Position numbers and translations under genes: made by a program. From the NCBI GenBank assembly GCA_007121775.1, contig SKJY01000170.1:1-44927 (forward strand): a stretch of 44,927 bases of DNA, in the 5' to 3' direction. Within the stretch, counting starts at the first letter, position 1, and every line of letters starts with the position of its first letter. The notes under the pieces were generated by a model that saw only the letters and a list, made by a program, of their open reading frames with translations, was not told the origin of the DNA and ran no database searches. Below are positions 25,321 through 34,081 of the stretch, in pieces. The DNA is from Gemmatimonadota bacterium (GTDB taxonomy: Bacteria > Gemmatimonadota > Gemmatimonadetes > Longimicrobiales > Gaopeijiaceae).

Positions 25321-28300
25321 AGCTCACCGCCCTCCGGATCCACGGCTTCAAGTCCTTCGCCGATCGCACCGAGATCACCTTTCACCAAGGGATCACCGCC
25401 GTGGTCGGCCCCAACGGATGCGGCAAGTCCAACATCTCCGACGCCATCCGCTGGGTTCTGGGCGAGCAGCGCCCCACAGCCATCCGGGGGGCTCGCATGG
25501 AGGAGGCCATCTTCCAGGGGACCGTGGGGCGCAGGCCGGTGCACCGGGGTTCGGTGACCATGGAGCTGTCCAACACCGGAGGGGCGCTCCCTGTCCCCTT
25601 CGAGGAGGTGGAGATCTCCCGCACGGTCTATCGGGATGGCGGCTCCGAATACCGACTCAATCGGTCCAACTGCCGCCTCCGGGATATCCAGGAGCTCTGT
25701 CGGGACACTGGGCTGGGGGCGAATGCCTATGCGGTGATCGAAAATCGCATGATCGACGCCATCCTCTCGGACCGCGCCGAGGAGCGGCGAGGGCTGTTCG
25801 AGGAGGCCGCGGGGATCGGTAAGTACAAGGACCGTCGCCGTGCCGCCTCCCGCCGCCTTGAGAGGGCCGAGGCCGACCTGCAGCGGCTGGAAGACCTCAT
25901 CGGCGAAGTGGAGAGCAAGGTTCGCTCCCTGGCCAGACAGAAGGGCCGGGCTCAGCGCTACACCGAGCTCCGAAAGCGCCGGCTGGATCTCGAGGTCACC
26001 CTGGCTCGGCGGGACCTGGATTCGCTGGAAGCCCGCCGGGCGCAGGTGGTCAGGGATCTGGAGTCGGCCGACGACCCCGAAGCCCTCCAGGCCAGGGTGG
26101 CGGAGTTCGAGAGCCGCCTGGAATCGCTCCGGGCCACCCGGATGCAGGCGGAGCGCGCCCGGGGGGAGGCCGCCGGCCGGGCCGAAGACCTCCGCACTCG
26201 CTTGGTGGGGCTGGAGCGTGAGGTCGCCGTGGGCCGGGAGAGGGAAGAGAACGCGCGCCGGCGACTTGAGCGCATTGCGGTGGAGCGGCGGGAATCTGAA
26301 CACGCCATGGAGCGCGCTCGGGCCGAGACGAAGAATGTGCGGGGCGTGGAGGTGGCGCGGGTCCAGGCGCTAGACTCCCTGCGGGGGGAGCTGAAGGAAC
26401 GACGGGAGGCATCCCAGGCCGTCAAGCAAAGACTGGCGGAGGCTCGAGCGGCCTTCGAATCACTGGAGCAGCGGGAACGGGAATTGGCCCGTCGCATTGC
26501 CCAGTTGCGGGGTGATATCGACGCAGCGAGAGCGCAAACCCAGGATCTCCAACTTCGCCTCCAGCATCTGGAGGAGGAGCGGGAGCGGGCCGGGGAGGCC
26601 CTCCGGGATCTGGCCGCCCAGGGAGACCTCTTCACCGACCGGATCGCCCAGTTGACGGTGGAGGCGGACCGCACCCGGGAGGCGGTGGAGGTCGCCGGTG
26701 CCGCGGTGGATCGTGTGCGGACGGAGGCTGATGGGGTTCGGCGGAGTGAACTGGAGGCGGAAGATCAGGCCGCCGCCCTTGAGACCCGCCTGAGGGCGCT
26801 GGAGCGGATGGAGCGGGACCGGGAAGGGATGGACCCGGTGCTCAAGTCGCTCCTGTCGGATCCGCCGGCGGGCGTCCGGGGGGTCCTGGCTGACTTTCTC
26901 TCAGCCCCTCCCCGGGTCATGGCGGCGGTCGAGGCCTACCTGGGCGTCCTGAGCCGTGGAGTGGTTGTGGAGGATGAGACCGCCGCCCTCCGGCTGGTGG
27001 AGTGGTTTCGCAAGGAGTGGCGAAAGGGAGGGGGGCTGGTGATCCTTCCCCTGGATCGCGTTCCCGAAACATCCGGGAGCGGTGGGCTCCTGGAACGGCT
27101 GGAGGTCCATGGAGTCGGGGCCCCCTGGCTCCGGGCTCTCCTCACCGACGTGGACTACCAGGATGGAGACGGCGATCCCTCGACCCTTCTCCCCGCTACC
27201 GCCGAGGCCGTGAGCGCTGCCGGACTCGTGCTCACTCGCCCGGGGCTCGTACGGGTGGGCAACCCCCTGGGGGCCACCGGCCTCCTGGAACGTCGAGGCG
27301 AACTGGAGGAACTCAGGCGGGCCGCCACCGGAGCCCGAGCTGAGGCCGACGCCGCCCGGGATCGGCGGGAAGCGGCCAACCTTGAGGTCCAGGAGGCGGA
27401 GGCGGCGCATCACGAGGCTCGACGGGAGGCCCGGCTTGCCCAGGACCGCCTGCGGGAGGCGCAGGCCGAGGCCAGGGAGCAGTCCGCCGACCTGGCGCGC
27501 CGGGAGCGTGCCCTGGAAGAGGTGGATCGGCAGCTTCAGGCCACCCGGGGGGCTCTGGATCGAACCGGTGAACGAGCCACCGCCGCCCGGGCGGAGCTGG
27601 AGGAACTCTCTACGGGCGAGAGCGATCTGGTTCGGAATCGGGACGCGGCTCGCAATCGCTGGGAGTCGGTGCAGGAGGAGTGGGAGGCCGCCCGCACGCA
27701 GCTCTCGGAATTGACTGTCGCCGAGGCCAGAGCCGAAGGGGAGGTGGAGCGGCTCAAGGAGCGGCTGGCTGAGCTGGAGCGACTGGCCAAGCGCAGTGAG
27801 CGACGCCTGGAAGCCCTGGATGGAGAGGAAGGTGGGCTTCGCCAGGGGCTCAAGGAGGCGGAAGCCACCCGCTCAGAAGGGGAGGTGGAGATCCAGCGAC
27901 TCTTCACCCTCCGAGACGAGGCTACCGAGGCTCTGCGGACCCAGGAGTCGGTGCTGAATGCGGTGGAGGAGGAGGTGCAGGCCGCTGAGGCCCGTAGCCG
28001 GGAGGCCCGGTCCATGGAACGGGCAGCCGCCGACGCCCGCCACCGTCTCGAACTGGAGAGCCGTGAACTGGAGGGAAAGATCGGTCGGGCCTGTGACCGG
28101 CTGGAGGGAGAGTGGGGTCGAACCCTTGAGCAGCTCTACCACGACGCGGATACGGTGGACGGCACCACGGAGGAACTCCGGGCTGAGCTGACGGAGGTGG
28201 TTGAGCGGCTCGCCCGGATGGGTCCAGTGAATATGTTGGCGGTTGAGGAACATGAGGAGGAATCGGCTCGCCTGGATTTCCTGCAGGAGCAGAGGGACGA

Positions 28301-28841
28301 TCTGGTGGAAGCCAGAAATGATCTGCGCAGCGCCATCCGGGAGATCAACGCCACCGCCACCCGCCTCTTCCAGGAGACGTTCGAGGCGATCCGGGAGAAT
28401 TTCCGGAACACCTTCCTGCGGCTCTTCCAGGGAGGAGAGTGCGACCTCTGGCTCGATGACCCCCAGGATCCCCTGGAATCCACCATCGAGATCCAAGCGT
28501 CGCCTCGGGGGAAGCGAACCCAGAGGATCGATCTCCTCTCCGGAGGGGAGCGGGCCCTCACCGCCCTCTCTCTCCTTTTCGGGATCTACCTGGTGAAGCC
28601 GTCCCCGTTCTGTGTCCTGGATGAAGTGGACGCCCCCCTGGACGAGTCCAACATCGGACGCTTCATCCGCCTACTCCAGGAGTTCAAGGTCCAGACCCAG
28701 TTCATCGTGATCACCCACAACCCCCGGACCATCGAGGCGGCAGACTGGATCTACGGTGTCACCATGGAGGAACCGGGCGTAAGCTCCATCGTGGGAGTCC
28801 GTCTGGAAGAGGCTCTGGAAGCGGCGGGCGCGGTCCTGTGA
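25317..28841 (+). CDS. smc: chromosome segregation protein SMC
   Basis: The condensin ATPase that compacts and individualises sister chromosomes with ScpA and ScpB. The 1174-residue length is normal. The N-terminal head has KSFADRTEITF and Walker A GPNGCGKSN; two very long charged coiled coils flank a hinge around residues 510-660 (GVRGVLADFL through GLVLTRPGLVRVGNPLG); the C-terminal head has the signature LLSGGERALTALS and Walker B FCVLDEVDAPLDESN. Start ATG at 25317 overlaps the ParA-like gene. scpA and scpB are not in the window. Confidence 0.97.
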   Translation: MKLTALRIHGFKSFADRTEITFHQGITAVVGPNGCGKSNISDAIRWVLGEQRPTAIRGARMEEAIFQGTVGRRPVHRGSVTMELSNTGGALPVPFEEVEISRTVYRDGGSEYRLNRSNCRLRDIQELCRDTGLGANAYAVIENRMIDAILSDRAEERRGLFEEAAGIGKYKDRRRAASRRLERAEADLQRLEDLIGEVESKVRSLARQKGRAQRYTELRKRRLDLEVTLARRDLDSLEARRAQVVRDLESADDPEALQARVAEFESRLESLRATRMQAERARGEAAGRAEDLRTRLVGLEREVAVGREREENARRRLERIAVERRESEHAMERARAETKNVRGVEVARVQALDSLRGELKERREASQAVKQRLAEARAAFESLEQRERELARRIAQLRGDIDAARAQTQDLQLRLQHLEEERERAGEALRDLAAQGDLFTDRIAQLTVEADRTREAVEVAGAAVDRVRTEADGVRRSELEAEDQAAALETRLRALERMERDREGMDPVLKSLLSDPPAGVRGVLADFLSAPPRVMAAVEAYLGVLSRGVVVEDETAALRLVEWFRKEWRKGGGLVILPLDRVPETSGSGGLLERLEVHGVGAPWLRALLTDVDYQDGDGDPSTLLPATAEAVSAAGLVLTRPGLVRVGNPLGATGLLERRGELEELRRAATGARAEADAARDRREAANLEVQEAEAAHHEARREARLAQDRLREAQAEAREQSADLARRERALEEVDRQLQATRGALDRTGERATAARAELEELSTGESDLVRNRDAARNRWESVQEEWEAARTQLSELTVAEARAEGEVERLKERLAELERLAKRSERRLEALDGEEGGLRQGLKEAEATRSEGEVEIQRLFTLRDEATEALRTQESVLNAVEEEVQAAEARSREARSMERAAADARHRLELESRELEGKIGRACDRLEGEWGRTLEQLYHDADTVDGTTEELRAELTEVVERLARMGPVNMLAVEEHEEESARLDFLQEQRDDLVEARNDLRSAIREINATATRLFQETFEAIRENFRNTFLRLFQGGECDLWLDDPQDPLESTIEIQASPRGKRTQRIDLLSGGERALTALSLLFGIYLVKPSPFCVLDEVDAPLDESNIGRFIRLLQEFKVQTQFIVITHNPRTIEAADWIYGVTMEEPGVSSIVGVRLEEALEAAGAVL

Positions 28842-28896
28842 ATTCGGATTCCGCAAGGGCGCATGGCTCTCCCGGACCTTCCCGGGAGGTGGCGGA

Positions 28897-29742
28897 GTGA
28901 GGGTCACGGTTCTGGGAGCGGGGACGCTCCTGCCCCACGATGTGTGCCGGTCCCCGGGTCATCTGGTGGAGACCGGGGACGTCCGGCTGCTCCTGGACTG
29001 TGGGAGTGGCGTCGTCCACGGATTCCAGCGGTGGGGGCTCGATTGGGCGACCCTCACCCATGTGGCCATTTCCCACTACCATACGGATCACTTCGGGGAC
29101 CTGCCGGCCCTTCTGTGGGCGCTGCGCCACGGGGTCTCCGGAGGGCGCACACTCCCCCTCAACCTCCTGGGGCCCGCCGGACTCCATGACCGGCTCGAAG
29201 GGCTGGCTACGGCATACGGCGACTACATCCTGGAGCCTGGCTTCCCCCTCCACATCCAGGAGTTGGGTGCCAGGAGTCGCTTCGAAGACCCGCAGGGCCG
29301 CTTCACCCTCTTCACCCACCCGACCCCGCACACTGAGGAGTCCGTGGCGTACCGGGTCGAAACGGCTGTAGGGCGCATGGGATACACCGGAGATACGGGG
29401 CCTGCGCCTGAGTTGGGGGCATTCATGGCGGGTGCGGATCTCCTGGTGTCAGAGTGCGCCTTCCCCGTCCCGGGAAATCCCGGGGCACATCTGGACCCCA
29501 CGACCGTGGCGGAGATTGCGCGGGGAGCCGATCCCCGCCTCCTGATCCTGACGCACCTCTACCCTGAGGTAGACCGGGGGGAGCTTCCCGGACGCATCCG
29601 GGATCTGGGCTTCCCCGGCGAGGTCGTGGTAGGCCGGGACGGCCTGAGGGTCCAGTGGCACCCGGCGGGAACCCCCGATTCCCCGGAGGGTTGGACACCT
29701 CCCGCTCTCCGAATACACGCGCTTTCCCCTGCGAGAGAATAG
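28897..29742 (+). CDS. metallo-beta-lactamase-fold hydrolase (RNase Z-like)
   Basis: 281 residues with the MBL zinc motif SHYHTDHFGDLPALLWAL and downstream ligands in GYTGDTGPAPELGAF, LLVSECAFP and LILTHLYPE. The layout (VLGAGTLLPHD, LLLDCGSG) is that of the RNase Z/ElaC and arylsulfatase branch, but the exosite arm of true RNase Z is not evident, so I leave the substrate open. GTG at 28897 follows GGGAGGTGGCGGA. It ends 3 bp before the DAHP synthase gene, so the two are likely cotranscribed. Confidence 0.85.
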   Translation: MRVTVLGAGTLLPHDVCRSPGHLVETGDVRLLLDCGSGVVHGFQRWGLDWATLTHVAISHYHTDHFGDLPALLWALRHGVSGGRTLPLNLLGPAGLHDRLEGLATAYGDYILEPGFPLHIQELGARSRFEDPQGRFTLFTHPTPHTEESVAYRVETAVGRMGYTGDTGPAPELGAFMAGADLLVSECAFPVPGNPGAHLDPTTVAEIARGADPRLLILTHLYPEVDRGELPGRIRDLGFPGEVVVGRDGLRVQWHPAGTPDSPEGWTPPALRIHALSPARE

Positions 29743-29745
29743 ACC

Positions 29746-30801
29746 ATGTTGGTGGTGATGAAACAGGACGCTTCACAGGCGTCCATCGATCGGGTCGTAG
29801 AGACCATCCGTTCCATGGGGTATGATGCCCGTCCCATCCCCGGTCGGCAGCGGACCGCTGTGGGGCTGATCGGGAATGATGGGCGGGTCGACTCTGCCCG
29901 GCTCGAAGGGCTGGAGGGTGTCCTCGAGGTCATCGAAGTGAGCCGGCCCTACAAGCAGGTCTCCCGAGAGTGGAAGGTGGAGGACACCGTAGTGACGCTC
30001 CCCAACGGGACCCGGATCGGGGGCAGGGAGATCGTGGTCATGGCGGGGCCCTGCGCAGTGGAGAGTCGGGAGCAGATCGTAGGGATCGCCCGGACGCTGC
30101 GAGATATGGGCGCAACCGTCCTGCGAGGCGGTGCGTTCAAGCCCCGCACCTCCCCCTACTCCTTCCAGGGACTGGGGATCAAGGGGCTCGAGTTGTTGGC
30201 GGAAGCCAGGGAGGCGTCAGGCCTGGCGGTGGTGACGGAGGCGCTGGACGCGGAAGGCGTGGATCTGGTGGCTGAATACGCCGACATCATCCAGATCGGC
30301 GCCCGGAACATGCAGAACTACACACTGCTGCGGCGAGCCGGGCAGGTGGGGAAGCCCGTCCTGCTGAAGCGGGGCATGTCTGCCACCATCAAGGAGCTTC
30401 TCCTGGCCGCCGAGTACCTCCTGGCGGAAGGGAACGGTCAGGTCATCCTCTGCGAGCGCGGGGTCCGGAGCTTTGACACCCACACCCGGAACCTCCTGGA
30501 CCTCACGGCGATTCCGGTGATCCAGGGCCTTTCCCACCTGCCCATCATCGCGGATCCGAGCCATGGGACCGGGATTCGCGCCAAGGTCCTTCCCATGGCG
30601 AGGGCCGCCGTTGCCGCGGGGGCCGATGGAGTCATGATCGAGGTCCACCCGAACCCCGAGATGGCCCTCTCCGACGGTGCCCAATCCCTCTACCCCGAGC
30701 AGTTCGCCGAACTCATGGAGCAGATGCGGGTGATCTGTCGGGCCCTGGATCGAAGCCTGGTGCCGCCCCTGGATCTGGAGACCTCCGTCCCGGCACCCTG
30801 A
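29746..30801 (+). CDS. aroF: 3-deoxy-7-phosphoheptulonate synthase (type I-beta, with N-terminal regulatory-like domain)
   Basis: Catalyses the first step of the shikimate pathway, joining PEP and erythrose 4-phosphate. 351 residues: an N-terminal ferredoxin-like/ACT-like domain ([20 protein letters not shown], ending near residue 75) as in the Thermotoga-type enzyme, then a TIM barrel with [57 protein letters not shown] and IEVHPNPE. The N-terminal domain confers Tyr/Phe feedback in relatives. No other aro gene is adjacent. Confidence 0.95.
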   Translation: MLVVMKQDASQASIDRVVETIRSMGYDARPIPGRQRTAVGLIGNDGRVDSARLEGLEGVLEVIEVSRPYKQVSREWKVEDTVVTLPNGTRIGGREIVVMAGPCAVESREQIVGIARTLRDMGATVLRGGAFKPRTSPYSFQGLGIKGLELLAEAREASGLAVVTEALDAEGVDLVAEYADIIQIGARNMQNYTLLRRAGQVGKPVLLKRGMSATIKELLLAAEYLLAEGNGQVILCERGVRSFDTHTRNLLDLTAIPVIQGLSHLPIIADPSHGTGIRAKVLPMARAAVAAGADGVMIEVHPNPEMALSDGAQSLYPEQFAELMEQMRVICRALDRSLVPPLDLETSVPAP

Positions 30802-30802
30802 G

Positions 30803-30822
30803 ACCGACCTCCCAGGGTCGGT
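30803..30822 (+). terminator. hairpin after the DAHP synthase gene
   Basis: ACCGACC (30803-30809) and GGTCGGT (30816-30822) form a 7-bp stem around TCCCAG, immediately after the stop codon. Only two T residues follow, so termination may be Rho-assisted or weak. Confidence 0.45.
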
Positions 30823-31004
30823 TCAGGCCGCGACTTGCATCCCACCAGTCAGGACCGGCACCGACTCCCGGGGGCCGGGTGGGCGGCCATCGTGGTCACG
30901 CCCCACTCCCTGCTCCACGGCCCATCGGGCTATGGGTCCGCCCTCCGTCGCCCCCCATTGTTGTCGGGACCGAAACGATCTTGCGGTTTCGACAGGGGGC
31001 AGGC

Positions 31005-31439
31005 ATGGAAGAGTCCATGGTGGAGCGGGGGCGTCGAGGGGAGGCGCTGGTCGCACGCTCACTTCAGGTGCTGGGGTGGAGGGTGCTGGACCGAAACTGG
31101 AGGGACGGACCCAGGGAGCTGGATCTGGTGGTGCATCGTGAGGGCGTGCTGGCCTTCGTGGAGGTCAAGCTTCGCCGGCGCGGAGGCCGGGACCGGGATG
31201 GCGTGGTGGAAGAGGCGCTTGCTGCAGTAGGGTTTCGGAAGCGCCGTGAGTTGGAGCGAGCGGCCCGGGCATGGTTGGCCTCCTTCGCGGCCGAACCCCT
31301 GGGTCTTCGACGCACCCGTCTTGGGATGGCCTGGCCCCGGGAGATCCGATTCGACGTAGCCGTGGTCATCCCCGACGAGGGGCTTGGGGAGGTCCTCCTC
31401 ATCCCCGACGCATGGAGGCCCGGGTGGGGTGTCGGTTGA
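31005..31439 (+). CDS. yraN: YraN / UPF0102 family endonuclease-like protein
   Basis: A 144-residue protein with the UPF0102 pattern: GRRGEALVARSLQVLGW, RNWRDGPRELDLVV, FVEVKLRR. The Glu-x-Asp and Glu-x-Lys positions match a PD-(D/E)XK nuclease core. YraN homologues are Holliday-junction-resolvase-like in fold but have no settled function. ATG at 31005 has AGGGGGC upstream; ATG at 31017 is an alternative. The 203 bp before it contain the aroF hairpin and a CGAAAC/GTTTCG inverted repeat at about 30971-30991. The stop codon overlaps the -35 box of the SRP RNA promoter. Confidence 0.87.
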   Translation: MEESMVERGRRGEALVARSLQVLGWRVLDRNWRDGPRELDLVVHREGVLAFVEVKLRRRGGRDRDGVVEEALAAVGFRKRRELERAARAWLASFAAEPLGLRRTRLGMAWPREIRFDVAVVIPDEGLGEVLLIPDAWRPGWGVG

Positions 31440-31465
31440 CGCTCCACCCCTCCAACCATTAGGAT
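31436..31465 (+). promoter_or_regulatory. promoter of the SRP RNA gene
   Basis: TTGACG (31436-31441), an 18-bp spacer and TAGGAT (31460-31465). The mature RNA 5' end inferred independently from its terminal helix is at 31473, 7 bp after the -10 box, which is where transcription should start. This agreement makes it the best supported promoter in the window. Confidence 0.7.
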
Positions 31466-31472
31466 ACCCACG

Positions 31473-31579
31473 TGCCCCAGGCCCGTAGAGCGAAAGCCCA
31501 CGAATCCCGTCAGGACCTCGCCGGTAGCAGCGGTAAGTGCGGTGATCGTTGCTACGGTTCGCCTGGGGCATTTTTTTTC
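31473..31579 (+). ncRNA. ffs: 4.5S signal recognition particle RNA with intrinsic terminator
   Basis: SRP RNA pairs with Ffh to target nascent membrane and exported proteins. The 5' arm TGCCCCAGGC (31473-31482) pairs with GCCTGGGGCA (31562-31571); CCGTAG (31483-31488) pairs with CTACGG (31552-31557). The domain IV signature is present as GTCAGG (31509-31514) and AGCAGCGG (31526-31533), followed by TAAGTG as in many bacterial SRP RNAs. Eight T residues (31572-31579) make the terminal helix an intrinsic terminator. The apical loop is unusual: ACC and GGT enclose TCGCC instead of a GNRA-type tetraloop. Location upstream of dnaX, ybaB and recR matches the Bacillus order. Confidence 0.92.
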
Positions 31580-31580
31580 G

Positions 31581-31598
31581 GGTGGGATTCCCCACCCC
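31581..31598 (+). other. second hairpin directly after the SRP RNA terminator
   Basis: GGGTGGG (31581-31587) pairs with CCCACCC (31592-31598) around ATTC, one base after the T-run. It lies in the dnaX leader and could limit read-through or 3' trimming of the SRP RNA. No T-run follows it. Confidence 0.4.
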
Positions 31599-31673
31599 TG
31601 GACGCGACTCGCCCGATTCCTCGGTCGTAGTCTCCCACAGATCTCCCGCACCCCAGCACCGCTCCTCCAGCCA

Positions 31674-33671
31674 TTGTCCCACACTGCCCTAGCCCGTCGC
31701 TATCGCCCTCGCAGCTTCTCCGAGGTGGCGACCCAGGAGCACGTCTCCGAGACGCTCCGGCGAGCCGTGTCCGGTGGGCGGGTGGGGCATGCGTACCTCT
31801 TCTCCGGGCCTCGAGGCGTGGGGAAGACCACGTTGGCCCGGGTCCTGGCAATGGCACTGAACTGTGCCCAGCAGTCGCCTGAGGGTGAGCCCTGCGGGAC
31901 GTGTGAGAGCTGTACCGCCATCTGGTCCGGCACCACTTCCCTGGATGTGGTGGAGATCGACGCCGCATCCAATCGGGGCGTGGACGATGCCCGGGATCTG
32001 AGGAGTCGGGCCATGTACGCCCCCTCGGAAGAGGGTCGCTTCAAGGTGTACATCGTGGATGAGGCGCACATGCTCACCCGCGAAGCCTGGAACGCCCTTC
32101 TCAAGGTGCTGGAGGAGCCGCCTCCCAGGGTGATCTTCATCTTCGCCACCACCGAGCCCGAGAAGATCGAACAGACGGCGGCGCCTATCATGTCCCGCTG
32201 CCAACGCTTCGATTTTCGGCGGGTTGGGGTAGCGGAGATCGTCCAGCGTCTCCAAGTGGTTCTGGACCGGGAAGATTCGGCGGCGGACGCGGAAGCCCTG
32301 CGGCTCATTGCCCGAAAGGCCGATGGAGGGATGCGCGATGCTCTCTCTCTGGCCGATCAGGTCCTGGCCCTGTCCCAGGGCGGGGGGATCTCGGTGGAGA
32401 CGGTGCGCCGCATCCTGGGGGTGGTTGCCGAGGAGCGCTTCCTCCACACCTTCGATCTGGTGGCTCGGAGGGACCAGGGGGGCATCTTCGCCCTGATCCA
32501 GGATCTCCTGGATGGCGGCTACGATCTGGTGGAGTTCTACCAGGGCCTCCTCGACGCCCTCCGTACCCTGTTGCGGTTGCGAGTGGGGGCTCCGGTCCCT
32601 GAGCTCACCGGGGAATCCCTGGCCGAATGGCAAGGTCGGGCCGCGCTTTTCGAGGCCTCGGACTTGGTGCGGATGCTGGGTATGGCCTCGGACCTCGAGA
32701 CCCGGGGCGGGATGCGGCGGGCCGCCCAGCCGAGGATCCTGTTGGAGCTGCTCCTCATCCGCTTCACCCTCCTGGACCGGACGGTGGAGCTTGAGTCGCT
32801 CTTCCGGGCCCTGGGTGGTGAGGTTCCGCCGGCGCCGGTCACGCCTCGTACGCCGAGCCCACTCCCGGTTGAACCTCCCGATCCGGGCTCAGCCTCGTCG
32901 CCATCGCCGACAATTGGAGGTCGCCCTCCGGCCCCCTCTGCCGAATCCAACTCGTCCCGGTCCTCCGGGCCAGCCCCTTCTTCCGGGACGCCTCCGGCTA
33001 TGCCCACTGGAGAAGCTGCCCCGTCGCCGGCGACTTCGACGTCCTCGGGATCTACCCAAGGGGCTCCGCTGCTTTCCGAACCGGCTGCCAGGCCTCCGGC
33101 CCCGACCCCGGCGCCGGGTGCACCGTCCAGTCCCGCGCCCCCGGCTCAGGATCCCACACTCCAGGCACCGTCCAGTCCCGCGCCTCCGGCTCAGGATCCC
33201 GCGCCCCGGGCGGCATCGGGTCCGGCGCCGTCGGCCCCTGCCCCCGACACGACGGCCCGGGGAGACGGCGGCCCCCGCGACGTCCCGGCTGCCACCGGAA
33301 GGATCAGGGATGCCTGGACGGAGCTTCTGGACGCAAGGGGTGAGGGGCTTCCCCCGGGGATGAGCCCCCTCCTCCGGGGTGCCGAGATCCAGATCCCCGA
33401 GGATGGAAAGCTGATCATCGGACTTCCCGTGGGGCTGGATCTGGAACGCCTCCACGGCCCTTCCATCCGCAGGCTGCTGGAAGACGCCATGGGCCGCTTC
33501 GCCTCCGGCATGGTCCGGGTGGACTTCCGGGAGTTGGCGGAACCGCAGGAGACGAAGCCTGCCCGGATCTCCCAGGGGCAGGTCAGGGAGGGACTCCTGG
33601 AGGATCTCCTGGAGAAGGAACCGGGCCTCAAGGGGGCGGTAGAATCCTGGGACCTGGACATCGTGGACTGA
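31674..33671 (+). CDS. dnaX: DNA polymerase III subunit tau/gamma
   Basis: The clamp-loader ATPase that also couples polymerase cores. The 665-residue protein has Walker A SGPRGVGKT (about 44-52), zinc-binding Cys64, 74, 77 and 80, Walker B VDEAHMLTREAWNALLK and the SRC motif MSRCQRFDF. Residues about 390-530 are a Pro/Ala/Ser-rich linker with a 45-bp tandem duplication (two copies from 33120). A tau-like C-terminal domain follows. TTG at 31674 gives MSHTALARRYRPRSF, the usual N-terminus; no good ribosome site is seen. The frame is open further upstream into the SRP RNA, which I regard as noncoding. No A-rich frameshift site for gamma is visible. Confidence 0.94.
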   Translation: MSHTALARRYRPRSFSEVATQEHVSETLRRAVSGGRVGHAYLFSGPRGVGKTTLARVLAMALNCAQQSPEGEPCGTCESCTAIWSGTTSLDVVEIDAASNRGVDDARDLRSRAMYAPSEEGRFKVYIVDEAHMLTREAWNALLKVLEEPPPRVIFIFATTEPEKIEQTAAPIMSRCQRFDFRRVGVAEIVQRLQVVLDREDSAADAEALRLIARKADGGMRDALSLADQVLALSQGGGISVETVRRILGVVAEERFLHTFDLVARRDQGGIFALIQDLLDGGYDLVEFYQGLLDALRTLLRLRVGAPVPELTGESLAEWQGRAALFEASDLVRMLGMASDLETRGGMRRAAQPRILLELLLIRFTLLDRTVELESLFRALGGEVPPAPVTPRTPSPLPVEPPDPGSASSPSPTIGGRPPAPSAESNSSRSSGPAPSSGTPPAMPTGEAAPSPATSTSSGSTQGAPLLSEPAARPPAPTPAPGAPSSPAPPAQDPTLQAPSSPAPPAQDPAPRAASGPAPSAPAPDTTARGDGGPRDVPAATGRIRDAWTELLDARGEGLPPGMSPLLRGAEIQIPEDGKLIIGLPVGLDLERLHGPSIRRLLEDAMGRFASGMVRVDFRELAEPQETKPARISQGQVREGLLEDLLEKEPGLKGAVESWDLDIVD

Positions 33672-33750
33672 ATGCGCTCTCCCACGGCGGCCAAGTGTGC
33701 CGTCGGTGCGGAGGGTGCCCCGCAATCACAAGCCAAACCGGAGTTCGTTC

Positions 33751-34071
33751 ATGGATATGCAGCAACTGCTCAAGATGGGTCAGCAGATGCAGTCCCGGAT
33801 CTCGGAGATCCAGGCAACACTCGATCGGGAAGAGATCTCTGCCTCCTCCGGTGGAGGGATGGTCACGGTGACAGTGGATGGAAAGGGGGGAGTGAAGGCG
33901 GTGGCAATCGATTCCGCCGTGGTGGACCCCGATGATGTGGAGATGCTCGAGGATCTAGTGATCGCGGCCATCTCCGAGGCTCAGAGCAAGGCCCGAAAGG
34001 TCTACGAAGAGCAGATGCAGAAGGCCACCGGCAATCTCCCCCTCCCCATGAAGATGCCGGGTCTCTTCTGA
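33751..34071 (+). CDS. ybaB: YbaB/EbfC family nucleoid-associated protein
   Basis: A small DNA-binding protein that associates with the nucleoid. 106 residues: MDMQQLLKMGQQMQSRISEI, then GGGMVTVTVDGKGGVKAVAI and a C-terminal helix ending in LPLPMKMPGLF, matching the family closely. ATG at 33751 has a CCGGAG ribosome site. It lies between dnaX and recR, the standard bacterial order. Confidence 0.95.
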   Translation: MDMQQLLKMGQQMQSRISEIQATLDREEISASSGGGMVTVTVDGKGGVKAVAIDSAVVDPDDVEMLEDLVIAAISEAQSKARKVYEEQMQKATGNLPLPMKMPGLF

Positions 34072-34081
34072 GGGCCCGTTT

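Noticed and set aside
31542-31673. Upstream extension of dnaX starting at ATG 31542
   Set aside because: This start lies inside the SRP RNA and its terminator; the extra residues match no DnaX N-terminus, while TTG 31674 gives the standard one.
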